Below, in pieces: positions 35,961 to 61,749 of a stretch of DNA of 64,000 bases. Both the position numbers and the translations under genes were made by a program. The stretch is from Petaurus breviceps papuanus. Taxonomy: Eukaryota; Chordata; Mammalia; Diprotodontia; Petauridae. The notes beneath the pieces were generated by a model that was not told the DNA's origin, made no database searches, and saw only the letters and a list, made by a program, of their open reading frames with translations. Each line of letters opens with the position of its first letter. The first letter of the stretch is position 1. The stretch lies in NCBI GenBank assembly GCA_028583685.1, contig JAMXIF010000042.1, positions 21,393,454 to 21,457,453 on the forward strand, read 5' to 3'.

Positions 35961-37830
35961 CTGCTTACTTGGGGAGCAAGTAGAGAGCTGGACTTGGAGT
36001 CAGGAAACTGTTAAAATTCTTCTATAGACAAGGGACAAGTTAGCTAACCTAGTAGGTTTCCTTTCTACAAAACAGATAATAGCACCTACCTCACAGGGTG
36101 GTTGAAAATCACATGATTAAGAGCTTTGCAAATCTTAAATTATCCTATTCTTCCCTTAATGTTATTATATTGCCCCAGGAATTAGTTTTGTGTAGACTAC
36201 CAGATATCATTCTATTCCCTGGAGCTCTTTTCCCTAACCCTACTCCCATTTGTCAATTTCCCCATTTGGGACTTATTTTTCATCTCTTCCCCTCTTTACT
36301 CCTTTCCTTCAGCTGAGTGGCTAGCTCAAAAACTTCAATTTATGTTTTCTTTTTTTTTTTTTTTTTTTTAAGTTTTTCCTTTGATTCTGCTCCCTTCTAG
36401 GCTATTGTAAAACTATTTTCCAAGAAGTGAAAAGTAGTGTTGGGCTGGAAATAATGTCCCAAATAGCGTGGCACCCTTCTATTCCTTGTTCTTCCTTTAA
36501 ACATTTTACTTTCGCCCAGTGATATGCCATTACATCTCTGGGTTGATGTTGCCATGTGGGACTCAGCTGCCCCAAAGAATGTAGATTAACCATTTTCTGC
36601 ATCAGAATATCGTTCATAGTACCACAGCACGGCAGCCTCCCAATGCAGCAATTCCTTTTAGATTTGATCCATCATGTGGTTTCCATCACACATATGCACA
36701 CACATACAACCCCTCATCTCTTCCACAAAGGGAGGACACTCAGTAGGATCCCTTCCCTTCCCATCCCCTACCCAATTCAATCACCTAGGCACAATCTCCC
36801 TCTTCTGCTCATAACCATTCTAAGCAAGGTGGTACCCATCTGACTACAGGAATCACTATTCCTTGGCTGTTTAGCAGGGGACAGAGGGCAAAACTCTTTC
36901 CAATTTTCCCTATCCCTCTATGCACCTTCCAACAATTCTATTCCACAAGTTTCATGTGTGGATTGGGGTGGGGTGGAAGTGTTCATGGTATTTGTCCATG
37001 ATGTGCCAATATTGGTTCTTTCTTTGGTTCTACATCTTTATCCCCTTATTTTTTTAATCTGTGATTTCTTTTTAACCACATAGGGAATATATATATTAAA
37101 AAAAAAAAACCTTCTAAACAAAGAGCAATTTATTCCATTATTCTTTCCTTGATAATTGTATTTATTTAATTTCTACTGTTTGGTGTCTTTTCACGTCAAG
37201 TATTTTGCTCACTATTTTTCTATGGAGAAATGCCCCTCTGTTGGAGAATCAATTTTTGTTGTTAATAATTTAGTTTTGTAGGGTATGCTATTGTTATTTT
37301 GGGGTGATGGCTTAGGTTTTTCCCCAAAAAATATGCTACTTCATTCTTTCCTGTAATTTCTAACCTTAAGAGGAAACATCTTGTGTTACATTAAATTCTT
37401 CTCCTTTATGTCTGAAGATCTTTTCCTGGGTTGCTTAGACAATTTCTCATTTTTGCCATTGAAATTGTTAAATTTAATGACTGATTTTTGGAGTCTGAAG
37501 AATAAGGGTGGTAGTGGTGGAAGCTGTCATTGCCTTAGAAGGCAGGCGTCTTTTGACTGATGATATCTTCTGTATTCAAAATTCCCAGGGAGCTTCCCAT
37601 TCCCTGCATTGTGGTAGTCAGTTTTGGTTTATCAGTTTTCTTGGAGACCTATAGTCTGTAAGTTATCTATGTGCATCCTGTTATTAAGGTCAGTTGCTTT
37701 GGCTGTTATAAAGTTCATGTGTACTTTTTTAACACTTGTTTTCTTTGGCTTCTTCACTGTCAGATTTCCTTCATTTTCAGTATTTTTGTGTTTAAATATA
37801 TTAATCTTTCAGTTCTTCAGAAATGTTTTA
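35960..37830. other. Intergenic: one MIR, rest unassigned
   Basis: 35965-36130 (+) is a MIR copy ('agctggacttggagtcagga', 'agcacctacctcacagggtg'). A T-run of about 20 lies at 36350-36369. The rest, pyrimidine-rich on +, may be further L1 5' sequence but I could not match it. Open frames here (36098-36316, 36556-36843, 37624-37833) lack family features. Confidence 0.4.
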
Positions 37831-38700
37831 TGATGTGTCACCCTTTACTCCTGTCTCATTCCACATATCCAATCTGCTGCCAAATTTGGTCACTTCCACC
37901 TTTATAATATCTCTCATATTTATCCCCTTTTCTCTAAAGGACCTTAAGTCTGGTGCAGTCCTGGACTACTGCAATAGCCTTCCAGTTAGTCTCTCTCTCC
38001 CCTCAAGTCTTTTCCCACTCCATTTCATCCTCCACTCAACTGCCAAAATGTTCTTCCTAAAGCACAAGCCTGATCATGTCACTATTACTCAATAAACTTC
38101 ACTCACTATTAACTTCCAGGACCAAATATGAAATGCTTTTTGACTTGATTTAAAACCATGCCTCCCTCTCTGTGTTTCCATTCTTTTTATACTTTACAGT
38201 CTTCTACATACTATCTGATCCAGGACACCTGTATTCTTGCTGTTCCTCACACACAACTCCATGTCTTTTCAATGTCTGTACCTCAGGCCTACCATGCTCT
38301 CCTTCCTCACTTCTGCCTACTGGCTTCCCTGATTTCCCTCAAGTCCTTCTTTCTACAGGAACTTTCCTAATACAGACACTCCTTCCTCATCCCAACAACT
38401 GACTTCCTGAGATTACCTCCCATCTCCTTTCTATAAAACTTTTAGGGGCATATATCACCCATTAGAATATGGAACCATATGCCAGATAATAGGCTAAGCA
38501 TTTTACAGATATCTCATTTGATCCTCACAACCACAATGGGAGGTAGGTGTGATTATTTTTATCCCCTTCAAGCAGAGGCTTAAGTGACTTGCTCAAGGTC
38601 ACAGAGCTAGTAAGTAACTTGAGGCTGGATCTGTACTTAGGTCTTCCTAACTATAGAGTTCTTTAAAACAGGAATTGTTGTTTGCCTTCCTTTGTTTCCC
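37830..38700 (+). repeat. L2, sense, with a MIR inserted antisense
   Basis: L2 phrases: 'ctggactactgcaatagcct', 'aagcacaagcctgatcatgt', 'cctcaggcctaccatgctct'. A MIR in the other direction (38455-38655, 'gatatctcatttgatcctca') splits the 3' end, which resumes at about 38656. Confidence 0.7.
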
Positions 38701-38739
38701 AGCAATTGTACCTAATGGAGTGCCAGAGACTCCAGATGA

Positions 38740-39835
38740 GCACAGCCCTCTCTCATTTCCACTTGTTATCTCCATTCTCCCTCTGCTTTCTTTCCTATTG
38801 CCTACAGACATGCCAATCTGCCCCATCCTCAAACTCCTTATCTGCTAGTTATTCTATCAAGGCTAATTTCCTTAAGAAGAAAGTTTCTAATAAGTGAGGC
38901 CACTTCCTCTCACTGTTCTTGCTCTACAGTCTGGCTTCCAACTTCATTATTCAACCAAAACTGCTCTCTGAAGTTACTACTAATCCCTTATATGCCAAAA
39001 CCAATGACTTTCTTCTCAATCTTCATCCTTGATTTCTCTATAGACTTTGACACTGTCACTCACTCTGGATTTTTATGGCACTTAACCTTCCTAGTTCTAT
39101 TTATGTGACCATTCATCTCCTTTGCTGGCTCTTCAACTAGGTCAAACCCACTAACCATGGGTGTCCCATAAGAACTCTATGCTGGGTCCTTTCTTCTACC
39201 TCTATATTATTTCACTTGGCAAACTCTTCATCATCTTTTCCCCCCAAACCTCCAAACTTTCTTATTAATGTCAAGGGCACTACCATCCTCTGATTCACCC
39301 CGGCTTGCAAACTAGGTGTTATCATCACTTCCCTTCTCCCCCATATCCAAACTGCTGCCAAGGCCTATTGATTTTACCTTTATAACACCTCCTTTTATCC
39401 TCTGATAACTGCTACCACTCTGCTCCAGGATCCCATCACCTCACGGCTGGACTCCTGGAATAAACCTGCTGGTTGGTCTCTCTGTCACAAGACATCTCCC
39501 CACTTGAGCCCATTCTTCACTCAGCAAACCAGTAATACTTGCCTCCTTGCTGTTTCTCTAACAAAAGTCCTGAATACTCCCTCTCCTCATCCTGACTTCC
39601 AAGTCCCAATTAAAATTCTACCTTCTATATAGGATGCCTTTTGCTATCCCCTTAATTCTAGTACCTTCTGTTAATTATTTCAAATTTATCCTGTAGTTTA
39701 TACCCACCCAGTTGTTTGCATGCTGTCTTCCTCATTAGACTATAACCTCAAGAATAAGACTTTTACCTATTTTTGTATCCTCCAATGCTTAGTATAGTAA
39801 TACACAGTAGCTGCTTAATTGGTTATTGACTAGGA
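38740..39835 (+). repeat. L2, sense, RT to 3' end
   Basis: Reversed-transcriptase-region phrases ('actttgacactgtcactcac', 'agaactctatgctgggtcct') run down to an L2 3' terminus ('gctgcttaattggttattga'). Diverged and closed in all frames. Confidence 0.7.
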
Positions 39836-39974
39836 ACAATTCTGACCAAAAAAAAAAAAATAATAACTGGACTATTTTCTTCCTGGAGTAAGGTCTAACT
39901 GCCTTAATCTTTTTCTTACCACCCTGGCTGAATGTGAAGAGCTCTTTGAGGTAATGTAGGAAATTGTAAGGTAA

Positions 39975-40761
39975 AAATGTGTGAGAACTACATTTATTAA
40001 ATATGTTTAAGGGAAACAGGGCTAATAAATTAACACTAAAAATTTCGTGAATACAATTTGGAGTTTCAAGAGTTGAATTCTTACATATTCTAAATTTAGG
40101 TGAGGACAGATAAAAAAATAACATTTACTTATATATTACACAACATCTAAACTCATGTAGTTTTAAAAAGTTATAGTAAAATAATAATTTACATATTGTA
40201 ACACAACAATTTTATACTACTGAAAAATTCATATCTTGAAATGTTCTGGATGTTTTCACCAAGTATTGCACATCATAAAAATACCAGTTCATAAGCAACA
40301 ATTTATCAGTGAGTTACTAAACAACTTAGCTACTCTTTATAGACTGATAGATCTAAAAACCCTACAAAGTATGACAAAATAATTATGCAAAATCAGTGCA
40401 ATCACTTAAGTGATACTATAACTAGATCTGAAACTTGTAAACAAAACTGTCGTTCTTAAACAGACCAACTGTAACAGGGGAAAAAAAACTGTTTTGATAA
40501 ACCCCACAAAATTGCACTATAGAAGTCTTTTCAATAGTTTTCCATAATTAACCATTTTCCCATGCTGATAAATGCTTATTTACTATGATTCAGTGGAATC
40601 AATTTTGTGTATTAATTTTTATCATGCAAATAAAATCATAGCTGTGATAAAAAAAAAAGAAACATGTTCAAAAGGGATCCTACGACGTTCACCATAAAGC
40701 TTCTGACATGGCTTCTGACATCTCTCACCACTTAGTCAAATGGTTTTATCATCCCTTTTGT
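39975..40761 (-). other. PACRGL: PACRGL 3' UTR, tentative end
   Basis: AT-rich, repeat-poor sequence follows the stop codon on the minus strand. The first clear AATAAA on this strand is at 39998-39993, which would give a 3' UTR of about 790 nt. The downstream GT-rich element is weak, so the end is only a guess. Confidence 0.35.
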
Positions 40762-54533
<13,772 letters not shown>

Positions 54534-54659
54534 TCTTCTTTTCTTAGTGGTTGCTCCTGAAATTAAGAAAAAAATTTATTTTAGTCACTAAAAAAAAAAA
54601 AAATCTATAAATAGTAGTAAGACACCAAAGTAGCAGAGCCATAAGAAATAACAGAAGGG

Positions 54660-54910
54660 AGAAAGTATATATTTTGTGCTTACTATGTGCCAGAAACTAT
54701 GCTAAGCACTTCTACAATTCTCTCATTTGATTCTTGTAACAACCCTGGGAGGCAGGTGCTATTATTATCCCTATTTTACAGCTGAGGAAACTAAGGCAAA
54801 TAGAGGCTAAGTGGCTGCCCAGGGTCCCAGAGTCACTAAGTGTCTGAGGCCAAATTTTAACTCAAGTTTAAAGTTAAGACTTCAGGCCCAGCCACTACAC
54901 TAACTACGTG
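54660..54910 (-). repeat. MIR-class SINE, antisense
   Basis: 'tactatgtgccagaaactat', 'ctattttacagctgaggaaa', 'ggtcccagagtcactaagtg'. It lies in PACRGL intron 1, 104 bp from exon 2. Confidence 0.75.
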
Positions 54911-54984
54911 GCAACAACACACTCTTCTTGGGCAGTTTAAAAGAGAAATGAGAATTAGGAGAGGAAAATTTAGTGTGCACAGGA

Positions 54985-55800
54985 GAAATAACTGACATAA
55001 GAGAAAAACTTTAAACTGTGATGCCAAGCTTCATCAAAGAAACAAAAGAGACAATGATGCATCTGGAATGCAAATACACAGAAGTAAAGGAAAATCTAGG
55101 AGAAGCAAAAACAATAACATTAAAAGAAAATATGCTCTCTAAGCAAAACATACTGATTCAGAAGACATGACACCGAGAGACAAGCTAAGAATTATATGCC
55201 TCCTAGAAAAATAAGCAAAGTCAAAAAACCTAAACACCACACATAAGACAAGAAAATTGGCCAAAACTTCTGAACACAGAAATTGAAATACTAATTGAAA
55301 GAATTCACAGGCTGCCTCCAAAAAAATCAAGGCTACAAACTCTAACAAACAGAGGCTGAATTTAGCAATTTAATTCAGAAGCAAATTCTCTCTGCAAGTA
55401 ACCAAAAGAAAGCTCTTCAAATACCAAGGCAGGGAAATTTGAACAAGACAAGATTATTCTGTAACCCACCAAAAACACAAGAGAGAATGGAAAGTATTCC
55501 CAAAAGCAATGAAACTCAGGATGCAGCCCAGAGTGACCTACCCTGTAAATCTGAACTTAGACATCTGAAACATTCTTAGAAAGAAAATCAGACCTAAAGA
55601 GATTATTTGCTTCTGAACACTTCATACAACAGAAATGTAAGAAGAGGAACAAATGCAACAGTTAAAGACAGCAACAGCAATAGTGACAGCAGAAAGATTA
55701 GTAAGAATTTTTTCTAAATGTACACTAGAAGACAGTAGTGAAAGAGGAAGTCTGGGACCTGAAGTATAAATGGAACCTGGCAATATAGTACCTACAGGTG
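54985..55800 (+). repeat. L1/HAL1 ORF1 remnant
   Basis: Lys/Glu-rich sequence with LRIICLLEK, then EIEILIERIHRLPPKKSR near 55265-55330, which match the RRM of L1 ORF1p (ENLRIIG, IERVHR). All frames carry stops. 55800-56440 to its right is unassigned. Confidence 0.5.
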
Positions 55801-56449
55801 ACCCAATGTTTTTTGTGGGCCTACATTATTAAACAGAAGAAAAATGGAAGGGTGCATGAAATGGTGAGGGGAAAAGGGAAATAGAGGCAAGTGTCGATGT
55901 GTCTGGGTCCAGTGAAGGTAAGGTGACTTCTCTGGTTTCTCACGAAGAAAAAGGCTTGCAAAGTGGGTGAGGAGGAGCCAGGGAAGACTGAAGAAGGGAT
56001 GGGGGAAAAAGAGAGGCTTTGTTTTGGTGGTGGGACAGAGTTCCACTAGGGAATGTTCCTGTGGCTGGAGAAAGGTAAAGCAAATACCAGGGTTCAGGAT
56101 TTCCTGAAAATTAGTACTCAGGGAAATGATACACAATCATAGGCTTTATCATTGCGTCACACAGCAAGCAGGCAAACAGAGAACATACACACACTATGGT
56201 GATAAAAAAAAGGCAGAGATCTGTTCTCACGTGCAAAAAACTCAACCTATCGGGAGGGTGTGAGGGAGATGTGTTGGTGGAGAGAACATACTCAAAGTTG
56301 GGGTTCAGACGGCAAAATTATATACCCCAAACTGGCTTGGTTTGAGGGCAGGTAGGAGGGGCATTCCTAATCAGAGCCAGACGTGGCCGAAAAGTTCTTG
56401 GGGTCCCTCATGCATACTAGACCTGGGTGAAGCTTGGGGTATTGGTCAG

Positions 56450-56625
56450 AGTACCAGAGCTGGTATTAAAAAGACTCATCTTCCCGAGCTCAAATCTGGC
56501 CTCTGACACATACTAGCTGTGTGACCCTGGGCAAGTCACTTAATTAAGTTTCCTCATCTGTAAAATAGGCTGGAAAAGAGAATGGCAAAGCACTCCAGGA
56601 TCTTGCCAAGAACAACACCTCATGC
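56450..56625 (+). repeat. CORE-SINE with RTE-like tail
   Basis: 'ctgtgtgaccctgggcaagt', 'cctcatctgtaaaataggct', 'gagaatggcaaagcactcca'. It abuts the L2 remnant at the edge of the CpG island. Confidence 0.7.
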
Positions 56626-56639
56626 TTGCTTTGCTAAGC

Positions 56640-56900
56640 ACCCGGGACGCTAAGAAGGGGAAAAGGGGCGCTAGCCCTCAAGGAGCTCACAATACACAAA
56701 ACAATTATGTCCATACCAGACACCTACTGTGCAAATAGAAGGTGATCTCACGGAGAAGGGCCTAGCGGCAGGGAAGTCTTGCAGAAGGGGGGATTCGAAG
56801 AAGCCCGAGGGAGAGAGCGCACCACGCGCTGCGGGAACAGGCAGTGAGAGGCCACGGGGTCCCGAGACCGAGGGGGGTTGGACTAAGTCCCTGCAGGGTC
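56640..56900 (-). repeat. L2 remnant merged into the CpG-island shore
   Basis: Phrases such as 'ctcaaggagctcacaat', 'tactgtgcaaatagaaggtg' and 'gcagaagggggga' are the antisense L2 3' end. The copy runs from ordinary sequence at 56640 straight into CpG-rich DNA, so part of the island is old LINE sequence that has kept or gained CpGs. Confidence 0.5.
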
Positions 56901-57256
56901 AGCCTTCCCGCAAGCACTGTTTTCCGACCACAGCGGGGCCCCGCAGCTCGCCCAACAGGATTAAAAGCCGGCTCTGCAGGATCCCGGCCTGGGTCCGGTT
57001 GCGGCTGTAAGGTACCAGGTCACACCTGGGTACTGATAAGAGGAAGAAAGGAGGAGAACGCAGGGGGCGGGAAAAGTAACAAGACGGGCAAAAGAAAGAT
57101 GAGGCGGACCCCGGACCACCCGAGGCTGAGGAATTTTCTGGCCAAGAGGGCGCCGGAGCCGCCACCGCCCCGAGGCAACGGGAACTCGGCCCGAGGCGCC
57201 ACAACAACGGGCCAGCCCGCCCGCCACCGGGGACAAACAGGAAAAGCATCAGTCAC

Positions 57257-57480
57257 CTGATCGCCAGGAGCGCAGGCCTCCGCCGCAGCCGTTCTACCAC
57301 ATAGCTCCCGGCCCCGAGTCCCTCATACAGGCCGTGATCGGCACAGACACCCGGCCGAGGGCCCTCGGACTGGTACCAATCGAGCCAGCCCGGGCTGCGG
57401 CGGATAAGGCGTAGAGTGAGAGACAACAGCTGCGAAGACACGTCATCTACCTCGACGCGGAACCGCCGGACGTCGTCGCG
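57257..57480 (-). other. PACRGL: PACRGL non-coding exon 1 (5' end approximate)
   Basis: A donor 'ggcgatcag|gtgact' on the minus strand at 57257/57256 lies in the CpG island and faces the exon-2 acceptor at 54556. The GC-rich stretch to its right, up to the CRE palindrome near 57485, is the likely exon 1. Transcript evidence is needed for the start site; no in-frame ATG from here is expected to be used because MQKSE lies in exon 2. Confidence 0.55.
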
Positions 57481-57600
57481 ATGACGTCAGACGTGCTTGG
57501 CGAGCCCGCCTCTCTCCCGCCGAGCAGAGGGCAAGGCGCCGGCCTCCTCGGGGCGGGGCGTTAGTGGCGCCTGCGCGCTGGGCACACTTTGAAACCTGGT
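57400..57600 (-). promoter_or_regulatory. PACRGL: CpG-island promoter of PACRGL with full CRE and GC box
   Basis: The sequence turns abruptly GC- and CpG-rich at about 56.72-57.60 kb in an otherwise AT-rich window. It contains the palindrome TGACGTCA at 57482-57489, further ACGT cores on either side, and a GC box 'ggggcggggc' at 57550-57559. No TATA box is seen. This fits a broad housekeeping-type promoter. Binding of CREB/ATF or Sp1 factors is inferred from the motifs only. The region could also start a divergent + strand transcript. Confidence 0.6.
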
Positions 57601-57714
57601 GTATGCCGCCTTAACACCTCCCCTATGCCTGTGCTCTCCATGCGCGGGCGGGTAACACGTGGTTCCGGAAAGCGAGAAAGAAGAGGCAAAAAATGTAAAG
57701 GACATATTAGGAGA

Positions 57715-58222
57715 TCCTTCTTAACTTGTACTAGTCAGTGGCACAGTGGACACAGCATTGGCCTGGAGTCAGGAAAACCTGAGTTCAAATCCAGCCTGAG
57801 ACACGCCCCCGTCACTTGTATCTGCCTTAATTTCCTCATCTGTAAAATGAGGATAATAATAATACCTGCCTCTCAGGATTGTTATGAGACCCAAATGAGA
57901 TATTTGTAAAGCACCTGGCACGTAGAAAGCACCATATAAATAAATGGTCAGTTATTATTGAGAGACCTATTTTGCAGTTATTAAGAGACTGCTTTGAGCT
58001 AAGCTGAATGTCAGCATGCATGGCAGTATGGATAGAGAACTGTCCTGGAAGTGAGATATTCGTGAAGCACCCAGAGCAGTACCTGGCATACAGTAGGTGC
58101 TTAATAAGTGTCTGTTTCCTTTCCAACCTAGGAATTAGGAGGTCATCACTAATGTTCTGCCTCTGATACATGCTAGTTGTGTGGCCCTGGGCAAGTCACT
58201 TAACTTCTTCAGGGCCCTAGGC
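57715..58222 (+). repeat. MIR copies upstream of PACRGL
   Basis: 57735-57965 is a near full-length MIR-class SINE ('tgagttcaaatccagcctga', 'taatacctgcctctcaggat'). A second (57990-58130) and a piece of a third follow, ending 'ctgggcaagtcacttaactt'. Confidence 0.7.
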
Positions 58223-58387
58223 CAGAAGTGTCAAATACACTTGGGACTTTCCAGAATTCCCCAGTGCAGCCTACAGCAGATTAAAGTATAATTGGAAATA
58301 CTTAGCGAAACAAAAATTCAATTAAACTAGATAACAATACAGTATAGATCAGTGGCCCCCAGTTTTTATCTGAGTTTGACACCACTG
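58223..58387. mobile_element. Short hAT-like non-autonomous DNA transposon
   Basis: 165 bp with inverted ends: CAGAAGTGTCAAA at the left and, reversed, CAGTGGTGTCAAA at the right (11 of 13 match). The 8-bp flanks ccctaggc (58215-58222) and atcaaggc (58388-58395) agree at five positions, consistent with an eroded 8-bp hAT duplication. No coding capacity. Confidence 0.5.
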
Positions 58388-58559
58388 ATCAAGGCAACTA
58401 AGAATTACATTTCATCAAACATACTGACCTTCCTTGTTAGAGGCAGTTGTCTCATTCAGAAAGTTCCCTCTATCAGTGAATTCCCATTTTATTTAAAATG
58501 CTAAATTTACTTCCTGAAAAATCCACCAGAGGATCAAATTCAATATGACATAATGTCTG

Positions 58560-58775
58560 TAGGACATGTAGGTGGTGTCAGGCCTGGAATCAGAAAGACT
58601 CTTCTTCCTGAGTTTAAATCTGGTCTCAAACACTTAATAGCTGTGTAACTCCAGGAAAGTCACTTAGTCCTGTTTGCCTCAGTTTCCTCCTCTGTAAAAT
58701 GAGTTGGAAAAGGAAATGGCAAACTACTACAGTATCTTTGCCAAGAAAGCCCCAATCAGATATGACTGAACTTCA
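58560..58775 (+). repeat. CORE-SINE with RTE-like tail
   Basis: 'agctgtgtaactccaggaaa', 'tttcctcctctgtaaaatga', 'ggaaatggcaaactactaca', tail 'cagatatgactgaact'. The sense counterpart of the copy at 11088-11347. Confidence 0.75.
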
Positions 58776-58799
58776 GTGTCTGTAAATCAGTTTGTTTTC

Positions 58800-61205
58800 A
58801 GATTCACTCATTGGCAGGCTGCCTTCTAGGTAATTATGAACATTTTCATCTTCTTTAAACACCAAAAGGAAATTGTTTCTGATTCATTGCTGTGTATTTT
58901 GGGAAAACTTGAAGAATGAATTTTCCAAAGATGAGAGAAGTAAAGTGGAAACTGAGGCTGAGGGAGTGCTTGGGGATTCCAAGCATCCATTTCATTCTCA
59001 TACAGAACACCTTAAATGGGGTAATAGGGGAAATGGGTTTTGGGAAAAATAGTAGAGTTATTAAAAGAAATGGGGGATTTTGGAAGAGAGATGGGTTTGA
59101 CAGAGAATATGAGAGACAGTGCCTTACCTTTTTAGTTGTAGAATGGTTCCTCAATGCTGATGGGGTGAAGATTAGTTTCTCCCTTTCCATGGAGCTGACA
59201 GCAATATCTATTTGCTGAAATGGAAAACGACAGCTGCCAGCTTTGTTGAACTTAGGGCAAGAAGAGAAAGAAGCTCTTGTTATTTGCATCCAGGAATTGA
59301 TTTGATTATTAAGATTAGTACACTCAAAACATCTTCTACTGCTCTGTAGTTTGTGTATTGGGGAGCTACATACTATACGCTTTAAAACAGTTGTAGACCA
59401 CTTTTATATAGACATGTTTGAGAAACTACCCAGCGCTCATAGAAACTCTACTGCACCCATGAAAAATGGTGACTATATGAGGCTAGTGAACAGTGATAGA
59501 TGAACCTTTTATATAGAAAGAATTTGATATCAAGTAAAAAATGCCATATTTAATTATTGCTGCCTGAATTGTTTTCTGAAAATATTCTCCCTTCTAGTCA
59601 GGACCTTCAGAAACAATGTGTTTTCTCCATTTAAATATACTCTTTCAGGATCAAGGATTTTATGATACCAATGTTCATGATGAATATTTTCAAATAATTT
59701 ATCCATAGGTGGCATAAGAAAGTATCAAGTTTAAGAATATGTTTTGCATTTCTAATTTTGGTCTAAAACCTTTCCTAATTTTGTAATTTCTTGTCAGGAA
59801 TACTTGACTCTTTTGGTAAAAGTAGATTGTCACAATAAGAGAAACATATTATTGTACATGCTAACTATGGAACGCCTGAAACCACTGGGAACCTTCTCCA
59901 GTTAATTATAGGGTTATGCAAACCCAGTTGGTGGAAAGGAAGTAAAATATATACCATATAATCAGAGTCCACTTGATATGCCATAAAACATACATTAAAC
60001 ATGGCATTCATCTTATAAACTTAGACAATAAGTGAAAGAAATGAAGATTAAGAAAAGATGACTTTGTAAAGAATAAAACAGACCATTTTTTCCCACTTTC
60101 TAAGAAAACTCCTGTAGATACTGGCAATTCAAAGCTAGTCTTTAAGATAAGTCAAAAGAGTTTAAAAGAACAAATCAAAATATACAGGGTAATTCAGTAG
60201 CATGTACATGTCTCTTCTAAAAAGATAAACAGTTATTATGAACTTCCTCTTACTGTTAACTATTAACTGTTATTGACATTAGTAATATCATAGATATTAC
60301 AAATGTAAGTTTAACTATAATTAACATTAAACAATAACAATGGTGTTTACACTGTTGTATTAATCATTAATCATTTTTTGCACATGAACCAAAATGTCAT
60401 TTTTCTCCTTATAGCATAATAAGCATATTTCTTTTCATTTAAAATTTGTAAAAAATGCTTACCATCATTCTGGGATTGACCTATATAGTCCTATAAGTGA
60501 GAAATATAAATAGTTTGATGAAATGTAGATAAACCTCGTTGCCATCTTGCATTTTGGTGGATGCACAATCTGAATTGGTCCTTCCTCCACTGGTACTTAT
60601 ATACCTTCACTATGACATTTCCTTCTGTATAATTCTGTCTTTTTCCCCATAAATCCTGAATAGAAGATCTACTCCACAAGGTGGATACATTCCCCTTGTT
60701 CTTTTGACATTTCAGGCAAACCAGCATATCAACTGGGCTATCCGTCTGTTGTCCCTCACTGACTTGTTCATCTCTTTTCTTGTCTTACACGTGGCTCGTT
60801 AATGTCTTTTCCATTACTTCTAGTGTGTAGGTAGTCACTGGTAACATGATCCAGAATGTTTATGCCCACCATGCCTCTTGACAATGCTGTTTAGTTCATT
60901 TATAATTTTAATCTTGTCATTGTCACATTTCACAATTCACAGTCATGTAAACATTGGAGTTGATAATCACCTGCTGCTCTTTGAGCTTTTAGTGAAACAG
61001 TTTGTTATCTTTTCAAACATTGTATTTCAAATGTGCTTAATCTCAGTTCATTGACTAGGATTTACCTGCCTTCTCATTCTGGAATTTCCTTTAGTGCCAA
61101 AGTGCTTTTATTCCATACAATATACTTTTGCCATGCAGCCCCTTGTCCCACTGGGGGCTTACATTCTGGGGATTGGTCTAGACCAGCCTCTCTTTATTTT
61201 CTTCT
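58800..61205. other. Intergenic, nothing firmly recognised
   Basis: AT-rich DNA. 58855-59290 is open in two overlapping frames on opposite strands but shows no family features. 60500-60990 is less AT-rich and holds a 78-residue minus-strand frame without recognisable motifs; it may belong to an old repeat. 61060-61200 could be part of a further repeat. Confidence 0.4.
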
Positions 61206-61745
61206 TGTAGCAGCAAGCACCCCAGCGTCCCCAGGGTGGCTGCCAACACAGGTTCTTAGATCTGCTTTGTAAAGGAAAGCAACTCAAAATGGGTGAAGAA
61301 GCTTACTTTAATCAGTCAAATATGTATCCTTTACCTAGTTCAGGGGAAAAAGGTCAGCACTCCAAACTTCAAAGTATACAGACAGAATTATCAAGACAGA
61401 GAAACAGATCAAGTAGACAGATTTCCAAACTGTCCAACCATTACATCCATACCAAATCAACATCTGGGTTTCAACATCTGGGTTTTTCAAAGCCGAGGGG
61501 GGGCTCTCAACAATGGCTTCTCAGAATCCAGATCAAATCACAGAACACTTCTCAAAGTGAGCACAAAACAAAGCTACACATCAGGGCTTATATAGCCTTC
61601 TCCTGGCTCAGAGAAGGTTAACAACATTATTGACTCACTGGCCAATCAAGAAGTATCTACTGAAAAACAAGCCTCCCACCCCAGGCTCCAGGTGTACTTT
61701 AGCCTAGCGGCAGGGAAGATCTTTAAAATTTACATTCCCATTACA
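61206..61745 (-). mobile_element. Solo LTR 5, same family, intact ends
   Basis: 540 bp, beginning on + with 'tgtagcagcaagcacccc' and ending 'attcccattaca' (TGTA...TACA inverted ends), flanked by the exact 5-bp duplication cttct (61201-61205, 61746-61750). It carries reversed TATA ('ggcttatatagcc') and ATTAAA signals. Closest to LTR 2. No internal region; whole as a solo LTR. Confidence 0.9.
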
Positions 61746-61749
61746 CTTC

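Noticed and set aside
37624-38402. Run of overlapping hydrophobic-looking frames
   Set aside because: Pyrimidine-rich L2 and unassigned sequence give Leu/Phe/Ser-rich translations. No membrane-protein family features.
56729-57260. Several overlapping open frames on both strands at about 57 kb (93-138 residues)
   Set aside because: GC-rich DNA lacks stop codons, so frames stay open by composition. Pro/Arg/Gly-rich translations and no conserved start.
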